Part shown: in pieces, positions 61,184-64,000 of the stretch
Layout of the letters: the number at the start of each line of letters is the position of its first letter
Numbering within the stretch: position 1 is the stretch's first letter
Assembly: GCF_030282825.1 (NCBI RefSeq)
Contig: NZ_JASTZU010000063.1
Location: forward strand, 186,001 to 250,000
Direction of reading: 5' to 3'
Source of the DNA: Aquibacillus rhizosphaerae
Lineage (GTDB): Bacteria; Bacillota; Bacilli; Bacillales; Amphibacillaceae
DNA: 64,000 nucleotides
Notes under the pieces: generated by a model
Databases searched by the model: none
Seen by the model: the letters and a program-made list of their open reading frames with translations, nothing else
Told to the model about the DNA's origin: nothing
Translations under genes and position numbers: made by a program

Positions 61184-61957
61184 TCAATAATGTGCAAGCA
61201 AACCTTTATTCATCGCTACACGTTCACAAAAATTAAAAAATCCTAGACCAACAATAAAATAGACAACAGCATTAACGATTAGAATCATAAAATCACCGGT
61301 TCCAATTTGGTTTAAAGTTATTTCATCAATCATCACACTACGAACAAGGTCTACACCTTTTACAATAGGAAAAAAAGCCAAAAAAGGTGCAACTGATAGT
61401 GGGACAAACACTAAGGCAGCTAATATAAATTGTAAGATTTGTAAAAAAGCTTGGATTTGTTTAAATACAACTGTTAATCCTGCTATGATTAAGCCAAGTC
61501 CAAACATACTTATTAGTGTAAGAATTAATATTGGAAATAGTGTAATTACATCAAGGTTGAGCCATTGTCCAGTTGTTGCCATAGAAAGTAAAAGCAGACC
61601 AATGATGATAAGAATATTAACGAAAGTGGAAGCGATTAACCTTGCAGTCATTATCCGCCATACCCCCATAGGTGACATGCTGAGTTGTTCGAAAGTACCT
61701 TGTGATGCTTCGTTTGATATTTGCCAACCGATATCGTTGACGACAATCATTGCTAGATACCAAAATATATAGTTAACAATCACATATTGAATATTCATAT
61801 CCTGTGTATTTGGGTCACCGATAATTTGAATTCCCGCGAACATGGCCAGAAAAATGATATAGAAAGTAAGCAGTAAAGCAATTGTATTCGGTAAATAGCG
61901 TTTCATTTCGATATAATTTTTTCGGATATTGGCGTTAAGAAGGTTGAGCAATTGCAT
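61184..61957 (-). CDS. ABC-2 type exporter permease
   Basis: A 257-residue six-helix membrane protein of the ABC-2 class. VNDIGWQISNEASQGTFEQL and LSMSPMGVWRIMTARLIAS form the typical coupling region between helices 2 and 3. Its ATG at 61957 lies inside the 3' end of the ATPase gene (23-base overlap), with AAGGGGGAAAG upstream, so the two are coupled. Exported substrate unknown. Confidence 0.85.
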   Translation of the reverse strand: MQLLNLLNANIRKNYIEMKRYLPNTIALLLTFYIIFLAMFAGIQIIGDPNTQDMNIQYVIVNYIFWYLAMIVVNDIGWQISNEASQGTFEQLSMSPMGVWRIMTARLIASTFVNILIIIGLLLLSMATTGQWLNLDVITLFPILILTLISMFGLGLIIAGLTVVFKQIQAFLQILQFILAALVFVPLSVAPFLAFFPIVKGVDLVRSVMIDEITLNQIGTGDFMILIVNAVVYFIVGLGFFNFCERVAMNKGLLAHY

Positions 61958-62918
61958 TGCTTCTTTCCCCCTTAATAATTTTCATGAATACTTGCTCAAA
62001 ATCTATTGTTTTTCGATCAATTGATTCAACTGGTGTAGCTTCTAATTTTAAAATATTAAACAAATCATAAATATGCTCACTTCTTGCAAGGTCAATTTCT
62101 AAAGTAGTTACATAGGAGTCGCTTGTGTATATATGATGTGAGAATTTCTGAGTTAATAATTCTTTTTGCTTAGTACTGATTGCATTACCCAGCGTGATGG
62201 TGTATGACCTAATTTCAAAAAGCTTCAATAAGTTTTCAATTTTATCATCGGTAACTATTGTACCTTGGTTAATAATGACCGTTCGCTCACAGATATCTTG
62301 AATGACATCCATGTCATGAGAACTAATAATAATCGTTCGATTGTAATCTTGTACAATGGATTTAAGTATTTCACGGACCTCGTAACCTGTTTCTACATCG
62401 AGTCCAAGTGTAGGTTCATCTAATAAAATAACGTCACTTTCTGCTAACATCGATATAGCAATTGCTAACTTTTGTTGCATCCCTCGTGAAAGTCGGTTAA
62501 CAAGTTCATTTTCTTTATCTTTCAATTTAAACTTTTCTAATAGATCATTGATTAAACTGGCTGCCTTTTTACGTGAAACACCACGGTTCCCTGCAAAGTA
62601 CTCAAGATTCTCTTTGACAGTTAAGCGCCAATATAGATTGCGGTTCCCTTCTAAAACAGCACTTATATGATGTAACGCCTTTAAACGGTGATCTGTTATA
62701 TTCATTCCATTGATTATAATTGATCCTTCATCTGGAGTAAGTAGGCCACAAATCATTTTAATTGTTGTTGTTTTCCCTGCCCCATTTGGACCAAGTAATC
62801 CCAAAATTTCACCACGCTTAACCGTGAAGGAAATATTGTTTACAGCGTGAATAATATCTTTTGTTTTCCTTTTCTTATATCTTTTTTTAATATTATTCAC
62901 TTCTATTACAGCATCCAT
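61935..62918 (-). CDS. ABC exporter ATP-binding protein
   Basis: A 327-residue ATPase. Walker A is GLLGPNGAGKTTTIKM, the signature LSRGMQQKLAIAI and Walker B VILLDEPTLGLD; a C-terminal extension (about 225-327) is typical of antibiotic or lipid exporters. ATG at 62918 follows GGAGAGGATG. Operon with the ABC-2 permease. A hairpin lies in its leader. Confidence 0.9.
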   Translation of the reverse strand: MDAVIEVNNIKKRYKKRKTKDIIHAVNNISFTVKRGEILGLLGPNGAGKTTTIKMICGLLTPDEGSIIINGMNITDHRLKALHHISAVLEGNRNLYWRLTVKENLEYFAGNRGVSRKKAASLINDLLEKFKLKDKENELVNRLSRGMQQKLAIAISMLAESDVILLDEPTLGLDVETGYEVREILKSIVQDYNRTIIISSHDMDVIQDICERTVIINQGTIVTDDKIENLLKLFEIRSYTITLGNAISTKQKELLTQKFSHHIYTSDSYVTTLEIDLARSEHIYDLFNILKLEATPVESIDRKTIDFEQVFMKIIKGERSNAIAQPS

Positions 62919-62991
62919 CAAAACATCCTCTCCATTTTTATTTAATCTAATTTTATCTCTTATTTCTTAGTGTCACTACACCCTCAAGTAT

Positions 62992-63017
62992 TAAAAAAAC
63001 TCAGCCCTCAGACTGAG
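62992..63017 (-). terminator. Hairpin with T run in the leader of the ABC exporter operon
   Basis: On the minus strand CTCAG (63013-63017) and CTGAG (63000-63004) pair around a TCTGAGGG loop, followed by a 7-base T run. It sits about 10 bases after a -10-like TATACT (63027-63032, minus) and 75 bases before the ATPase start, so it could be an attenuator rather than an end-of-gene terminator. Confidence 0.5.
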
Positions 63018-63169
63018 ATTCAAAATAGTATAATTGAAAATGTTCACATTAAATCATTTCTATGTGATTATTATTTTGTTGACAAAGGTTGTTCGTGGCA
63101 TTTTGTCGAATAGTTTAGACAGTCAAATCAAATTTTTTCAAGATAGTAATGTATAAAGGAGAAATTTTA

Positions 63170-64000
63170 TTGAATAAAATAAAACAATTAACCTTTTTGG
63201 ATCATGGAAGAATTATCGCTATTTCTGATATTCATGGTGAGTTAGAATTGCTTAAACAATTGTTAGATAAAGTTCATTTTAGTACCGATGACTATTTGAT
63301 TATAAATGGAGATCTCTGTGAAAAAGGAGATAATAGTAGAGCTGTTGTTCATTACATGATGGAGTTAATGGCTACTAATCCAAGAGTTCATGTAATAGAA
63401 GGTAATTGTGATAGTTTGATAGATGAACTGTTAATGGAGAATCCAAAATTAATTGATTATATGTGTGCAAGAAAAAAATCTATATTTAGTGAATGGCTAT
63501 CTCAATTGGGATATGAAGTTAACAAAAAAACGAAAATACAAGATGTAAAAAAGTTACTAATTGGCCATTTCCCTGAACAAGTAAAGTGGTTAAGTGAATT
63601 ACCAACTGCACTCTATTCGGATGAATATATATTTGTTCATGCAGGTTTAGATGACATTAAGAATTGGAAAGAAACAGAACGTGAAACAGCACTGACGATG
63701 CAATCTTTTTTAAATAAATCACACCGCACTGGCAAGTACGTGATTGTAGGTCATTGGCCGGTTGTGAATTACGAAGCTTTCTTACCATCACACAATCCAA
63801 TCATCGATGAAAAGAAAAAAATTATTGCGATTGACGGAGGGAACATTATAAAGCCAGAGGGACAATTAAATGCGCTTCTTATTAAAAGGGGGCGAAACGG
63901 TGATATGTACTCACATACATATGTCGACTTTTTACCAACTTGTAAAGTGATAGAGGATTTTACTGCATATCCTAAAATGGTTGGTTCTGTTGGATACCCT
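63170..64000 (+). CDS. Calcineurin-like metallophosphoesterase (partial, cut at right edge)
   Basis: 277 codons without a stop up to the window end. Motifs in order: IIAISDIHGELELL, INGDLCEKGDNS, VIEGNCDSLIDELL, FVHAGLDDI and VGHWPV, the calcineurin-like phosphoesterase pattern (a serine/threonine phosphatase or Ap4A hydrolase relative). TTG at 63170 is the start, with AAAGGAG at 63155-63161. It is a second PrpE-like enzyme type in the window, only distantly similar to prpE. Confidence 0.82.
   Translation, partial: MNKIKQLTFLDHGRIIAISDIHGELELLKQLLDKVHFSTDDYLIINGDLCEKGDNSRAVVHYMMELMATNPRVHVIEGNCDSLIDELLMENPKLIDYMCARKKSIFSEWLSQLGYEVNKKTKIQDVKKLLIGHFPEQVKWLSELPTALYSDEYIFVHAGLDDIKNWKETERETALTMQSFLNKSHRTGKYVIVGHWPVVNYEAFLPSHNPIIDEKKKIIAIDGGNIIKPEGQLNALLIKRGRNGDMYSHTYVDFLPTCKVIEDFTAYPKMVGSVGYP

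Overview
The window is about 64 kb of AT-rich chromosomal DNA from a spore-forming member of the Bacillaceae. Evidence for this is spore coat genes (CotO, a CotY/CotZ-like protein), a SleB-type hydrolase, sigma-K-like promoters, an intact Spx/MecA/YjbH/CoiA block, AGGAGG-type ribosome binding sites with frequent TTG and GTG starts, and gene order matching the B. subtilis opp-yjb-yjc region. Low GC, an acidic OppA tail and several monovalent-cation or electrolyte transporters would fit an Oceanobacillus/Virgibacillus-type halotolerant genus, but the sequence does not settle the genus.

Layout. 0.5-6.5 kb: oppABCDF oligopeptide importer, with an intercistronic terminator-like hairpin after oppA. 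6.7-14 kb: a DUF4015-type glycoside hydrolase, a YjbC-like acetyltransferase, spx, mecA, coiA, pepF and a 58-residue membrane protein. 14.0-14.2 kb: a small RNA recognisable as RoxS/RsaE, with its own promoter and a near-consensus Rex operator. 14.3-20.1 kb: yjbH and yjbI, a CYTH protein, the relQ-nadF-RluA-family operon, a SEDS protein and prpE. 21.7-25.0 kb: mgtE and a CPA2 antiporter. 25.2-28.4 kb: fabI under a FapR box, then a spore coat cluster with divergent sigma-K-type promoters.

28.5-38.3 kb holds mostly single genes: metallo-hydrolase, DUF421 protein, hemolysin-III-like protein, DedA protein, methyltransferase, the yjcFGH block, an SDR and a DUF3231 protein. 38.5-47.4 kb: a LysM/SleB hydrolase, a frameshifted membrane-protein gene, small membrane proteins, a glycerol-1-phosphate dehydrogenase-like protein, bioY under a BirA box, tRNA-Val(GAC), an aspartase/fumarase and an FGGY kinase. 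47.7-51.2 kb: a DGC zinc-binding protein and a redox cluster (HxlR regulator, luciferase-like monooxygenase, FMN reductase, azoreductase). 51.2-53.1 kb is a decayed stretch with a broken coiled-coil gene and a holin-like gene. 53.4-64 kb: a YkuI-like degenerate EAL protein, an AspT-family exchanger, small membrane proteins, a TetR/MMPL exporter pair, an ABC-2 exporter and, cut by the right edge, a metallophosphoesterase.

Functional themes. Spx, its proteolytic adaptor YjbH, MecA (ClpCP adaptor), the globin YjbI, RoxS with Rex control, and the HxlR/azoreductase cluster together form a redox- and thiol-stress layer. No wholly new multi-gene system was found. The most notable non-coding signals are RoxS with its Rex site and a pair of inverted repeat elements, 50/50 identical apart from a 62-bp insert, that flank the hemolysin-III/dedA gene pair. 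Two genes (39.5 kb and 60.9 kb) each appear broken by loss of a single T in a short T run.
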